Source: Dongia_A sp044226685 (GTDB taxonomy: Bacteria; Pseudomonadota; Alphaproteobacteria; Dongiales; Dongiaceae). Taken from it: a stretch of 64,000 nt of DNA. Within the stretch, counting starts at the first letter, position 1, and the number at the start of each line of letters is the position of its first letter. Location of the stretch: assembly GCA_044226685.1 (NCBI GenBank), contig JBGAGP010000001.1, positions 1 to 64,000 of the forward strand, written 5' to 3'. The translations under genes were made by a program, and so were the position numbers. The notes beneath the pieces are model-generated. The model did no database searches. It was not told the DNA's origin and saw only the letters and a list, made by a program, of their open reading frames with translations. Of this stretch, positions 7,365 through 15,164 are shown one piece after another.

Positions 7365-8093
7365 ATGAGCCAGTCCGGACCGATCCTCACGCCGCGCCCG
7401 ACCGCCGCCGCTGGTGCGCCATCGGGTCCGATCGTGGCGCGTATCCTGCTGGAGATCGGCGCCGTGCTGATGCGCCCCAGGGAGCCCTTCACCCTGACCT
7501 CCGGCCGCGCCAGCCCGGTTTATGTCGATTGCCGCCGGGTGATCGGCTTCCCGCGCGCCCGCGCCCAGATCATCGGCCAGGCGGTCGAGGCGATCTACCG
7601 CGAGATCGGCACCGAAAGCCTGGATGTGGTGGCGGGCGGGGAGACCGCCGGCATCGCCTATGCGGCCTGGATCGCCGACCGGCTCGGCCTGCCGATGTCC
7701 TATATCCGCAAAAAGCCGAAGGGCTTCGGCCGCAACGCCCAGATCGAGGGCGTGCTGCCGGAAGGGGCGCGCACGCTGCTGGTGGAGGACCTCGCCACCG
7801 CCGGCGGCAGCATCCTCAATTTCGTCAACGCCATCCGCACCGCCGGCGGCCGGATCAGCCACGCTTTGGTCGTCTTCCACTACGGCATTTTTCCGCAGGC
7901 GGTGGAGGATCTGAAGGCGCAGGGCGTCAGCCTGATCGGCCTGACCACCTGGCGCGACGTGCTGCAGGTCGCCGGCGATCTCGGCACCCTGGATGCGGCC
8001 GACGCCAGGGAAGTTCGTTCCTTCCTCGAGAATCCCGAGGCCTGGTCGCTGGCCCACGGTGGGAAGGAAATCGGCGCCAAGGAATCCGCCTAG
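7365..8093 (+). CDS. pyrE: Orotate phosphoribosyltransferase
   Basis: A 242-aa cytosolic enzyme of de novo pyrimidine synthesis (orotate + PRPP to OMP). Recognisable parts are FTLTSGRASPVYVDCRRVIG, the lysine-rich loop SYIRKKPKGFGRNAQIEG, and the PRPP-binding signature RTLLVEDLATAGGSI. That signature has Glu-Asp where many enzymes have Asp-Asp. It is longer than E. coli PyrE (213 aa), with extra residues at both ends. AGAGG at 7354-7358 supports the ATG at 7365. The PLP enzyme gene starts 32 bp downstream and may be cotranscribed. Confidence 0.93.
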   Translation: MSQSGPILTPRPTAAAGAPSGPIVARILLEIGAVLMRPREPFTLTSGRASPVYVDCRRVIGFPRARAQIIGQAVEAIYREIGTESLDVVAGGETAGIAYAAWIADRLGLPMSYIRKKPKGFGRNAQIEGVLPEGARTLLVEDLATAGGSILNFVNAIRTAGGRISHALVVFHYGIFPQAVEDLKAQGVSLIGLTTWRDVLQVAGDLGTLDAADAREVRSFLENPEAWSLAHGGKEIGAKESA

Positions 8094-8125
8094 ACGCCAG
8101 CCTCACGCGACACGGGATACCAGAC

Positions 8126-9358
8126 ATGACCACGCTCGATACCGCCTTTGTGCGGGACCAGTTCCCGCCGCTCGCCGATGGCTGGGTGTTCGTCGAGAAT
8201 GCCGGCGGCACCTATGTGCCGCGCCAGGTGATCGACCGCACCCACGAATATATGAGCCAGACCCAGGTGCAGCCGCACTGGAACTTCCCCTCCTCCAGGC
8301 TCGCGACCGAGCGCATCACCCGCGGCAAGCATCTGATGGCGGAGTTCATCAACGCCGACCATGACGAAATCGTCCTCGGCCCCTCCACCACCATGCACGT
8401 CTACCTGATGAGCCAGGCGCTGCGGCCGCTGTTCAAGGCCGGCGACGAGATTATCGTGACGGAGCAGGACCACGAGGCCAATGTCGGCGCCTGGCGCCGG
8501 CTCGAGGAATTCGGCATCGTCATCCGCGAATGGCCGGTCGATCGATCGACCGGCGCGCTGCAATACGACGCCTTGGACGCGCTGCTGTCACCGCGCACGA
8601 AGCTGGTCGCCTTCACCCATTGCTCCAACGTCGCGTCGATCGTGCATGACGTGCCAGCGCTGGTGAAGAAGATCCATGGCGTCGGCGCGCTCGCCTTCAT
8701 CGATGGCACCGCCTTCGCGCCGCATTTCCCCGTCGACGTGAAGGCGCTCGATTGCGATTTCTACGTCTTCAGCCTCTACAAGGTCTGCGGCCCGCACCAA
8801 TCGGTGCTCTATGGCAAGCGTGACCTGTTGAAGAAGGCGCACGGCCTCAACCACCATTTCATCCCCGACGACAACATCGCCTACAAGTTCCTTCCCGGCG
8901 GGCCGAACCACGAATTCGCCGCCGGCTGCGTCGGCATCGCCGATTATTTCGACGCGCTGCACGCCCACCACAAGCTGGAGCCGGCCAATTCCTTCCACGC
9001 CCGGCTGCAGCGGGTCTACCAGCTGATCATGGCGCATGAGGTGCGGCTGGCCGCGAAGGTCGAGCTGTTCCTCAAGGGCAAGCCCGGCATCCGTATCGTT
9101 GGCCGGCAGCCGTCCAGCGATGGTCGCCTCGCGCCGGTCATCGCGTTCCATATGCCCGGGAAGAGCTCGGCGGAGATCGTCGCCAAGCTCAATGCCAGCC
9201 AGATCGCCATCGGCCACAGCGACTTCTGGGCCGCGCGGCTGATCAAGGCCCTCGGCCTCACCGCGGAGGATGGCGTGGTCCGCATCGGCCTCGCCCACTA
9301 CAACGACGATCGCGACGTGGACCGGCTGATCGCCGCCCTCGACCAGGCGCTGGCGTAA
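8126..9358 (+). CDS. Cysteine desulfurase-like PLP enzyme (aminotransferase class V, VC1184-type)
   Basis: A 410-aa fold-type I PLP enzyme. The Schiff-base lysine is Lys219 in FYVFSLYKVCGPHQSVLYG, and other family blocks are VFVENAGGTYVPRQV, EQDHEANVGAW and HCSNVASIVHDV. The YK-x-CGPH arrangement is that of the 'cysteine desulfurase-related, VC1184' subgroup rather than IscS or SufS, and I see no clear catalytic-loop cysteine in the SufS/IscS position. Desulfurase activity is therefore not assured; the substrate could be another amino acid. No Fe-S assembly genes are nearby. A 22-bp perfect palindrome lies inside the gene at 8533-8554. Confidence 0.85.
   Translation: MTTLDTAFVRDQFPPLADGWVFVENAGGTYVPRQVIDRTHEYMSQTQVQPHWNFPSSRLATERITRGKHLMAEFINADHDEIVLGPSTTMHVYLMSQALRPLFKAGDEIIVTEQDHEANVGAWRRLEEFGIVIREWPVDRSTGALQYDALDALLSPRTKLVAFTHCSNVASIVHDVPALVKKIHGVGALAFIDGTAFAPHFPVDVKALDCDFYVFSLYKVCGPHQSVLYGKRDLLKKAHGLNHHFIPDDNIAYKFLPGGPNHEFAAGCVGIADYFDALHAHHKLEPANSFHARLQRVYQLIMAHEVRLAAKVELFLKGKPGIRIVGRQPSSDGRLAPVIAFHMPGKSSAEIVAKLNASQIAIGHSDFWAARLIKALGLTAEDGVVRIGLAHYNDDRDVDRLIAALDQALA
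8533..8554. repeat. 22-bp perfect palindrome inside the PLP-enzyme gene
   Basis: GCCGGTCGATC followed by GATCGACCGGC is an uninterrupted 11+11 palindrome containing three overlapping GATC tetramers. It encodes part of WPVDRSTG in the CDS. No function is evident. Confidence 0.85.
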
Positions 9359-9400
9359 CCGAACCGGCATTGCGGCCCGCCGCGCGACGGGGGTAAGACT

Positions 9401-9427
9401 CATCCTTTCATCAGTGATGGGAGGATG
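9401..9427 (+). promoter_or_regulatory. Hairpin sequestering the Shine-Dalgarno of the 5'-nucleotidase gene
   Basis: CATCCTTTCATC (9401-9412) can pair over 12 bp with GATGGGAGGATG (9416-9427) across an AGT triloop. Two central pairs would be G-U in RNA. The GGGAGG ribosome-binding site (9419-9424) for the ATG at 9432 lies fully inside the 3' arm. This geometry is what an RNA thermometer or other translational switch uses, but function is inferred from structure alone. Confidence 0.6.
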
Positions 9428-9431
9428 TGCC

Positions 9432-10940
9432 ATGTCGCGGTCGATTTATTGCCGTTTCGCCCTGTCCCTCGCCGCCGCGTTGCTCTGCACGGCGCCCGCC
9501 CTGGCCGAAGAGGTCAAGGTCACGCTGCTGCTGACCAATGACATCTACAAGCTGGACGGCGCCGGTCCGCGCGGCGGCTTCGCGCGCCTGGCCGGAGTGG
9601 TCGCGGCCGAGCGCGCCAAGGGCGGCAACCTCATCTACGCCCATGCCGGCGACACCATCTCGCCTTCGCTGATGTCGAGCTTCGACCAGGGCAAGCACGT
9701 CATCGATCTCCTGAACACCATGCCGCCGGATGTCTTCGTGCCCGGCAACCACGAATACGATTTCGGCCGCGACGTGTTCCAGGCGCGCATGGGCGAGGCC
9801 AAGTTCCCGGTCTTCGCCGCCAATCTGCTCGGCCCCGACGACAAGCTGCTGCCCGGCTTCGCCGCGACGAAGATCTATGAGTTCGGCGGCGCCAAGATCG
9901 GCCTGGTCGGCCTCACCGCCGACGATTCGCCGGTCAAGTCCTCGCCCGGCGACCTCAAGTTTTTGCCAACTGTGGAGACCGGCATCGCCGAAGCTGCCAA
10001 GCTGCGCCAAGCCGGCGCCGATCTGGTGGTGGCCGTCGCCCATGCCAACCGCGCCCAGGACCGCGCCATGTTCGAGAGCCACGCCTTCGACGTGATCCTG
10101 TCAGGGGATGACCACGACCTGGCGCTTCTATTCGACGGCAAGTCGGTGCTGGTCGAATCGAAAGAGGAGGCGGAATACGTGACCGCGGTGGATCTCGCCA
10201 TCGATGTCGAGGACAAGGATGGCAACCGCAGCGTCAAGTGGTGGCCCGAGTTCCGCGTCATCGACACCGCGACGGTCGCGCCCGACGCCGCGACCGAGGC
10301 CAAGACCAAGCAATATGAAGAGGTGCTGTCGAAAGAGCTCGACGTCGCCCTTGGCACCACCGAAACCCCGCTGGACAGCCGCAAGGCGACCGTGCGCGGC
10401 GAGGAGGCCGCCATCGGCAACCTGATCACCGATGCCATGCGCGCGGCGACCGGCGCGGACGTCGCCATCACCAACGGCGGCGGAATCCGCGGCAACAAGG
10501 AATATGCGGCCGGCACCACGCTGGCGCGACGCGACGTGCTCTCCGAACTGCCCTTCGGCAACAAGACCGTGCTGATCGAGGCGAAAGGCGTCACCATCCT
10601 GGCGGCGCTGGAGAACGGCGTCGGCCAGGTCGAGCAGGCGGCTGGGCGCTTCCCGCAGGTCTCCGGCCTCAAGGCCAAGGTCGATCTGAAGAAGGCCGCC
10701 GGCAGCCGCGTCGTCGCCGTCGAGATCGGCGGCCGGCCGCTCGACCCGGCGAAGACATACAGGATCGCCACCAATGATTTCATGCTGCGCGGCGGCGATG
10801 GCTATACCATGTTCGCCGACGGCAAGGTGATCCTGGGCCCGCTCGACGGCAAGCTGATGGCCGACCAGGTCATGGCCTACGTCGCCAAGGCCGGAAAGGT
10901 CGCGCCCAAGCCAGAAGGCCGGGTGGAGTTCGTGCAGTAA
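9432..10940 (+). CDS. Secreted 5'-nucleotidase/UshA-like metallophosphoesterase
   Basis: A 502-aa periplasmic protein with signal peptide (residues 1-24, ending TAPALA). The N-terminal metallophosphoesterase domain shows AGDTISPSLM, PGNHEYDFGRDVF, VAHANRAQD and SGDDHDL. The C-terminal 5'-nucleotidase domain shows ITNGGGIRGNKEYAAG and NDFMLRGGDGYTMF. The first metal motif, usually D-x-H, reads TNDIYKLDG, so one His ligand appears missing and nucleotide specificity is uncertain. GGGAGG precedes the ATG at 9432 by 7 nt but lies in a hairpin. The gene appears monocistronic. Confidence 0.9.
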   Translation: MSRSIYCRFALSLAAALLCTAPALAEEVKVTLLLTNDIYKLDGAGPRGGFARLAGVVAAERAKGGNLIYAHAGDTISPSLMSSFDQGKHVIDLLNTMPPDVFVPGNHEYDFGRDVFQARMGEAKFPVFAANLLGPDDKLLPGFAATKIYEFGGAKIGLVGLTADDSPVKSSPGDLKFLPTVETGIAEAAKLRQAGADLVVAVAHANRAQDRAMFESHAFDVILSGDDHDLALLFDGKSVLVESKEEAEYVTAVDLAIDVEDKDGNRSVKWWPEFRVIDTATVAPDAATEAKTKQYEEVLSKELDVALGTTETPLDSRKATVRGEEAAIGNLITDAMRAATGADVAITNGGGIRGNKEYAAGTTLARRDVLSELPFGNKTVLIEAKGVTILAALENGVGQVEQAAGRFPQVSGLKAKVDLKKAAGSRVVAVEIGGRPLDPAKTYRIATNDFMLRGGDGYTMFADGKVILGPLDGKLMADQVMAYVAKAGKVAPKPEGRVEFVQ

Positions 10941-10981
10941 GAGCGGCGGGGGTATTGTCGGTCGCCGATTCTCCCTCGTAA

Positions 10982-11058
10982 CCCCGGCCTCGAGCCGGGG
11001 GCCATTGCGCCGCCCGGCGCCGTGGATGGCGATGGATCCCGGCTCATGGCCGGGATGA
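10982..11058. repeat. Pair of extragenic palindromic hairpins
   Basis: Two GC-rich hairpins with related sequence lie between the 5'-nucleotidase and the transporter. CCCCGGC-CTCGA-GCCGGGG is at 10982-11000. A second, CCCGG-CTCATGG-CCGGG, is at about 11038-11055 and is flanked by GGAT and ATGACG. Their wording (GGATCCCGGCTC...GCCGGGATGACG) resembles the palindromic intergenic repeats scattered through many alphaproteobacterial genomes. The first may also act as terminator for the nucleotidase gene. Confidence 0.65.
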
Positions 11059-11090
11059 CGATCAAGCGGGCGGGGAGCGGGAACGGCACC

Positions 11091-12008
11091 ATGACCAACC
11101 AGACCGGCGCGGCCGGACAGATGTCTCCCGCCGCCGCAGCGGAGCGCAGCACGCTCATCGGCATGGTCATGGTGATCACCTCGGCGATTGCCTGGAGCAC
11201 CGCGGGATTCTTCGCCCGCACCGTGCCCATCGACATCTGGGTGGTGCTGTTCTGGCGCGGCGTATTCGGCGGCGCCTCCATCGCCTGCCTGGCGATGATC
11301 GAGCGCGGCAGCTTCAAGTTCGATCTCGTCCGCGCCTTCAGCCCGGCCGGCCTCGCCCTGATGTTCATTTCCGCCACCGGCAAGATGGCCTTCATCTTCG
11401 CCCTGCAGAACACCACCGTCGCCAACGTCACGGTGATCTACGCCACCCTGCCCTTCATCACCGCGATCCTGGCCTGGGCCTGGTTCCGCGAGCGCGCGAC
11501 AACCCGCACCCTGGTCGGCTCGCTGGTCGCCGGCGCCGGCGTTGCGGTCACCGTCTGGGGCTCGTTCGGCATCGGCGGCGGGCACATCCTGGGCGATGCC
11601 GCGGCGCTCTACATGACCGGCACCATGGCGATGATGACCGTGATCATGCGCCGCCACCGCGAGGTGCCGATGCTGGAATCCGCGGCGATGTCCGGTTTCA
11701 TCGTCGCGGCCATCGCCTTCTTCTTCTGCGATCCGATGACCGCGACCTGGACAGAGATCGGCTGGCTTGCCTTGTTCGGCATCGTAACCCAGGGGGCCGG
11801 CCTCGGCATCTACACCATGGGCGCCCGCCGCCTGCCTTCCGCCCAGGCCGCCCTGCTCAGCGCCAGCGAGGTGCCGCTGTCCCCGCTCTGGGTCTGGATC
11901 TTCTTCGCCGAGGTGCCGGCGCTGGCGACCTTCATCGGCGGCGGCTGCGTGCTGGCCGCGATCCTGTGGAACATCGGCGCGGAGCTGCGCAAACCGGCCA
12001 CGAAATAG
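11091..12008 (+). CDS. EamA/DMT-family transporter
   Basis: A 305-aa integral membrane protein with about ten hydrophobic helices in two EamA repeats (first about residues 20-145, second about 160-300). The segments SAIAWSTAGFFARTVPIDI and VTVIYATLPFITAILAWAWF are typical of drug/metabolite exporters of the RhaT/EamA superfamily. The substrate cannot be predicted. The ATG at 11091 is preceded by GGGGAG about 12 nt upstream; the longer ORF from 11022 runs through the palindromic repeat and is rejected. Confidence 0.88.
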   Translation: MTNQTGAAGQMSPAAAAERSTLIGMVMVITSAIAWSTAGFFARTVPIDIWVVLFWRGVFGGASIACLAMIERGSFKFDLVRAFSPAGLALMFISATGKMAFIFALQNTTVANVTVIYATLPFITAILAWAWFRERATTRTLVGSLVAGAGVAVTVWGSFGIGGGHILGDAAALYMTGTMAMMTVIMRRHREVPMLESAAMSGFIVAAIAFFFCDPMTATWTEIGWLALFGIVTQGAGLGIYTMGARRLPSAQAALLSASEVPLSPLWVWIFFAEVPALATFIGGGCVLAAILWNIGAELRKPATK

Positions 12009-12010
12009 CG

Positions 12011-12038
12011 CGCGGCCAGCCTCATCGGGCTGGCCGCG
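12011..12038. terminator. Bidirectional hairpin between convergent genes
   Basis: An 11-bp perfect stem (CGCGGCCAGCC / GGCTGGCCGCG) with a 6-nt loop starts 2 bases after the transporter stop. It lies ahead of the stop of the convergent Lys/Ala-rich gene at 12066. There is no T-run, so termination strength is uncertain. Confidence 0.55.
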
Positions 12039-12065
12039 GCGTATAGTCGCCGCCGGCCGGGAGCG

Positions 12066-12674
12066 TTAGGCTGGCTTTGCCGGATCGCCGGTAGATACCG
12101 CTGCGTCGGCGACCATGTCCGCACTGCCGGGATTGTGAGCGCCAGGGCTGTGGCCCCCGGGGTTATGTCCGCCCGGAGTGTTGCCACCAGTCGTGTTGCC
12201 GCCTGTGGTGAGATTCGCCTGCTCGCCGACGGCGATCGTGCTGCCGCCGGAAGCATGTCCGCCGGTCGTGGCGCCGCCGCTGACAAACCCGCCTGTCGTG
12301 AAGGCCTTGGGCTCGGGAGCCGCCTTCGGCTTCGCGGCTTTCTTCCGCTTCGCCGGCTTCTTGAGCCCTCCGCCCGCGACAAATCCTCCTGGCGTGAAAC
12401 CGCCCCCCACGAAGGCCTTCACCGGCCGGTGCTTACCGGTCGCGGTCTTCTTGACGGTCTTCTTGACGGTCTTCTTGGTGGCTTTCTTCGCTGACTTCTT
12501 CGCCGCCTTCTTTACGGCTTTCCTTGCGGTTTTCTTGCGGGCGGGCTTGCGCGCCGCCTTTCTCGCCGCCGGTCGCTTCCGCGCCGCCTTGCCGCGCGCG
12601 GACTTGCGGGCTGTCTTCTTGGGCTCCGCCGGCTTGCGTGCCTTCTTCTTCGTGCTCTTGCGCTTGGAAACCAT
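12066..12674 (-). CDS. Histone H1-like Lys/Ala-rich protein with Gly-Gly pentapeptide tail
   Basis: A 202-aa, extremely basic, low-complexity protein with two halves. Residues 1-80 are Lys/Arg/Ala repeats (KKTARK, KKAAKKSAKKATKKT) like histone H1 tails and bacterial H1-like proteins. They are expected to be disordered and to bind DNA or RNA. Residues about 85-190 are a run of five-residue units ending in Gly-Gly (TPGGF, TTGGF, TTGGN, TPGGH, NPGGH). A second Lys cluster (KKPAKRKKAAKPKAAP) sits between. No signal peptide is seen. It lies 48 bp downstream of a lipoprotein gene in the same direction and may be cotranscribed. I do not recognise a named family for the whole architecture. Confidence 0.75.
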   Translation of the reverse strand: MVSKRKSTKKKARKPAEPKKTARKSARGKAARKRPAARKAARKPARKKTARKAVKKAAKKSAKKATKKTVKKTVKKTATGKHRPVKAFVGGGFTPGGFVAGGGLKKPAKRKKAAKPKAAPEPKAFTTGGFVSGGATTGGHASGGSTIAVGEQANLTTGGNTTGGNTPGGHNPGGHSPGAHNPGSADMVADAAVSTGDPAKPA

Positions 12675-12722
12675 GGTTGTGTCCCCGATCCTGCCGTTTC
12701 ACCATTCGGTGCCGAATCTCAG

Positions 12723-14240
12723 CTATTGGATAGTCGTGGGCGCCGGAACCGGCCCGGATAGCATCGAGCCAAACTCCGCGTTCACGTATGCCTCGACGCT
12801 CTCGAGCCGCTTATGGCAGGCGGCGCGCAGCTGCGCCGTTTTCGTCGCATCCTCACCCGCAACAGCCTCGCATTGCTGGCGCAACAGAGCCACCGTCTGC
12901 AGCAGGTGCAGCGCCGTCTCCAGCCGCTCGTTCGCTACGCGCTGCAGGGCAAGGGCCTGCTCATCGGATTGCGCATTGGCGACAATCGCCGGCAGGTTGG
13001 CCTTGCAGAACTGCGCCAGTTGGGAGTCCCGCTCGCTGCGGGAGAAGAGAGCGAACACGTCCGCCTCACGCTGCGTAAATGCCCCGTCGCCCATCCTGCC
13101 ATTGAGGTAGGACTTCGCATCCGGCCAGAGATCACGCTCGAAGGTGGGGTGGTCCGCCTTTGGATCGCCGGTCGAAAGGCCGAGTTCGACCAGGCAGGCG
13201 GTGATATTCTGGCTGGCGGTCGAGCGCTCCAGGAAACGGCGCTGCATCTCGCCCAGGGTCAAGACCGCCGTGTCGGTCGGCCGCCCAGTGACGCCGCCGG
13301 CGCCGCGGACTTCCTTGGTCGCGGCATCGGAGGACGCGGTGGCGTCGATCTTGTTCAGCATCGCGTTCTCGAGGTCGTCCTGCTCCCTGGCCGCCGCGTC
13401 ATAGGCCTTCTGGGCGGTCTCCACCTCGCCTTGCGCCTTTGCCTCCTCGCCCTTCTTCGCCGTCACCGCATCGTCGAACGGCTTCAGATCGGCGCCGGTC
13501 TTGCCGTCGGTCTTGGCCTGCTGCTGCGCTGCTTCGGCGTCCTTGCGCGCCTGGGTGGCATCCGACAGGGCGGCCTTCTTGCTGGCCAGCGTCGCGCGGG
13601 CGGTTTCAGTGTTGCGCCGGGCATCGCCGAGTGCCTTGGCCGATTTCTGGATGTCGCCGACCGCATCGGCCAGGAAGCTCTGCGATGCCTTGGCATCGGC
13701 GCTCGCCTGCGTGCCGACGGAGCCGAGCGAGGAGCGCAGATTGCCCGCCGCCTCGCTCGCGAGCGTCATCGTCACCAGCAGGTTGTCCAGATTGCTGGCG
13801 CGGATCGCATAGAAAGTGTTGGTGATTGCCCCGTTGGAGTAGTCGAGGCAATTCTGGTAGCTGGCATTCAGCAGCGCCTGGATCGCGATGGTCCGCTCAT
13901 CGAGTTGGAAGACGCCTTCCGACACGGAATCCGACAGGGCGCCGGAGCCCTTGCCGAAGACGCTGAGCCCGAAACCCAATCCATTGGCCAGCGCAAGGGC
14001 CACGCTCGGCTGCGGCTCGACGCAGGTGATGTTGGAGGGGACGACCACGCCCGGCTTGGTCGATATATCCGGCTTCTGGGAGGTGATGGCGCGCTGGCGC
14101 GCATCGGTCGTGATCAGCTGTCCATTGTCGAGGACTTGCTTCTCGCGAATGATCGTCCCCGGCGGGAACGTGCATGCGCCGAGAAGCAGCGCGCCAAATG
14201 CCGAGGCGCAGATCATCCGCACATGAAGGCGACACAACAT
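12723..14240 (-). CDS. Coiled-coil lipoprotein, function unknown
   Basis: A 505-aa predicted lipoprotein: hydrophobic FGALLLGAC ends in lipobox Cys23. A segment of about residues 180-300 is Ala/Lys/Glu/Gln-rich with heptad character (ARATLASKKAALSDATQARK, AKAQGEVETAQKAYDAAARE), so a long coiled coil is likely. The C-terminal part has scattered Cys (TACLVELG, AQFCKANLP, RQQCEAVAG, RAACHKRLE). An ATG at 14216 would give a shorter signal peptide and is an equally plausible start. I do not recognise the family; envelope tethering or scaffolding is possible. The H1-like gene follows after 48 bp. Confidence 0.7.
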   Translation of the reverse strand: MLCRLHVRMICASAFGALLLGACTFPPGTIIREKQVLDNGQLITTDARQRAITSQKPDISTKPGVVVPSNITCVEPQPSVALALANGLGFGLSVFGKGSGALSDSVSEGVFQLDERTIAIQALLNASYQNCLDYSNGAITNTFYAIRASNLDNLLVTMTLASEAAGNLRSSLGSVGTQASADAKASQSFLADAVGDIQKSAKALGDARRNTETARATLASKKAALSDATQARKDAEAAQQQAKTDGKTGADLKPFDDAVTAKKGEEAKAQGEVETAQKAYDAAAREQDDLENAMLNKIDATASSDAATKEVRGAGGVTGRPTDTAVLTLGEMQRRFLERSTASQNITACLVELGLSTGDPKADHPTFERDLWPDAKSYLNGRMGDGAFTQREADVFALFSRSERDSQLAQFCKANLPAIVANAQSDEQALALQRVANERLETALHLLQTVALLRQQCEAVAGEDATKTAQLRAACHKRLESVEAYVNAEFGSMLSGPVPAPTTIQ

Positions 14241-14279
14241 GAGGAACCCCCTGGGTCAGCTGCCCTCGCCCATGGGAAC

Positions 14280-14295
14280 ACTATCAACTGATAGT
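14280..14295. promoter_or_regulatory. 16-bp operator-like palindrome upstream of the lipoprotein gene
   Basis: ACTATCA-AC-TGATAGT is a perfect 7-2-7 inverted repeat, 40-55 bp upstream of the lipoprotein start codon and AT-richer than its surroundings. Size and position fit a dimeric repressor site. No adjacent regulator gene identifies the protein. Confidence 0.4.
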
Positions 14296-14361
14296 GGCGG
14301 CAGCAATAGCCGGAATCGGTACGGCCGCTCCCCTGGGCGCCAAGGCGTCGCTGACGAGGCC

Positions 14362-15153
14362 CTAGAGCGCGCTTCGCATATCCGCGACCGACCAGCCGCC
14401 ATCGACCAGGATGTTGGTGCCGGTGATGAGGGACGCCGCCGGCGAGGCCAGGAACACCACCACGCCGGCCACGTCCTGCGGGTCGCCGATGCGGCCGAGC
14501 GGGATGTGCGCCAAGGTCCGGCGCTTGAAATCCGGGTCGGACAGCGCCGGGGCGGTGCCGTCGGTCTTGATGAAGGTCGGCGCGATACTGTTGACCGTGA
14601 TGTTGTGGGGCGCCCATTCGGAGGCGAGGCAGCGGGTCAGGTGGTTGATCGCCGCCTTGGTCATGCAATAGATCGCCTCGCCGTGCAGCACCACGCTGCC
14701 GGCCTGCGAGCTCATGTTGATGATGCGGCCCTTCTTGCGCGCGATCATGGTCCGGCCGACCGCCTGGGCCATGAAAAAGGTGCCCTTCAGATTGGCGCCG
14801 ACGGTGAAATCGAAATCCTCCTCCGTCACCTTCTCGGCCGGATTCTCCGGCCCGACGCCGACATTGTTCAGCAGCACGTCGATGCGGCCGAACGCGTCCA
14901 GCGCGCGCTGCACGCCGTCCTTGACCTGGTCCAGCTTGAGGACGTCGAGCTGCAGCGGCAGGACCTTGCGGCCCATGCGCTCGATCTCGGCGGTCAGCCC
15001 GTTGTCCTTCGCCTTGTCGCGATAGCCCAGCACCAGGTCGGCGCCCGCCGCCGCGCAAGCCAGCGCACTGGCGCGGCCGAGGCCGCGGGCGGGCCCGGTG
15101 ATGAAGACGACCGATCCGGTGAGATCGAAACTGGGTGCGTGTTGGTTCGCCAT
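14362..15153 (-). CDS. SDR-family NAD(P)-dependent oxidoreductase
   Basis: A 263-aa classical short-chain dehydrogenase. The cofactor motif is TGPARGLG (residues about 19-26), the NNVG motif is present, the catalytic Ser is in INMSSQAGSV, and Tyr/Lys are in AIYCMTKAA. The C-terminus GTNILVDGGWSVADM is typical of FabG-like members. The ATG at 15153 has a GGGGAGG Shine-Dalgarno; longer ORF choices lack one. It lies 11 bp downstream of the M20 hydrolase gene in the same direction, so the two probably form an operon. The substrate is unknown. Confidence 0.9.
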   Translation of the reverse strand: MANQHAPSFDLTGSVVFITGPARGLGRASALACAAAGADLVLGYRDKAKDNGLTAEIERMGRKVLPLQLDVLKLDQVKDGVQRALDAFGRIDVLLNNVGVGPENPAEKVTEEDFDFTVGANLKGTFFMAQAVGRTMIARKKGRIINMSSQAGSVVLHGEAIYCMTKAAINHLTRCLASEWAPHNITVNSIAPTFIKTDGTAPALSDPDFKRRTLAHIPLGRIGDPQDVAGVVVFLASPAASLITGTNILVDGGWSVADMRSAL

Positions 15154-15164
15154 CTTGTCCTCCC

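Noticed and set aside
10128..11657. Long minus-strand frame opposite the 5'-nucleotidase and transporter
   Set aside because: It is antisense to two clear families and its composition is typical of shadow ORFs.
12150..12660. Repeat array resembling CRISPR or satellite DNA
   Set aside because: The repeats are codon-level repeats of the Lys/Ala and Gly-Gly protein; there are no spacers or constant repeat length.
12066..12674. Annotating the Lys/Ala-rich protein as a phasin PhaF
   Set aside because: No phasin helical domain is present; only the low-complexity basic part is similar, and it is at the opposite end.
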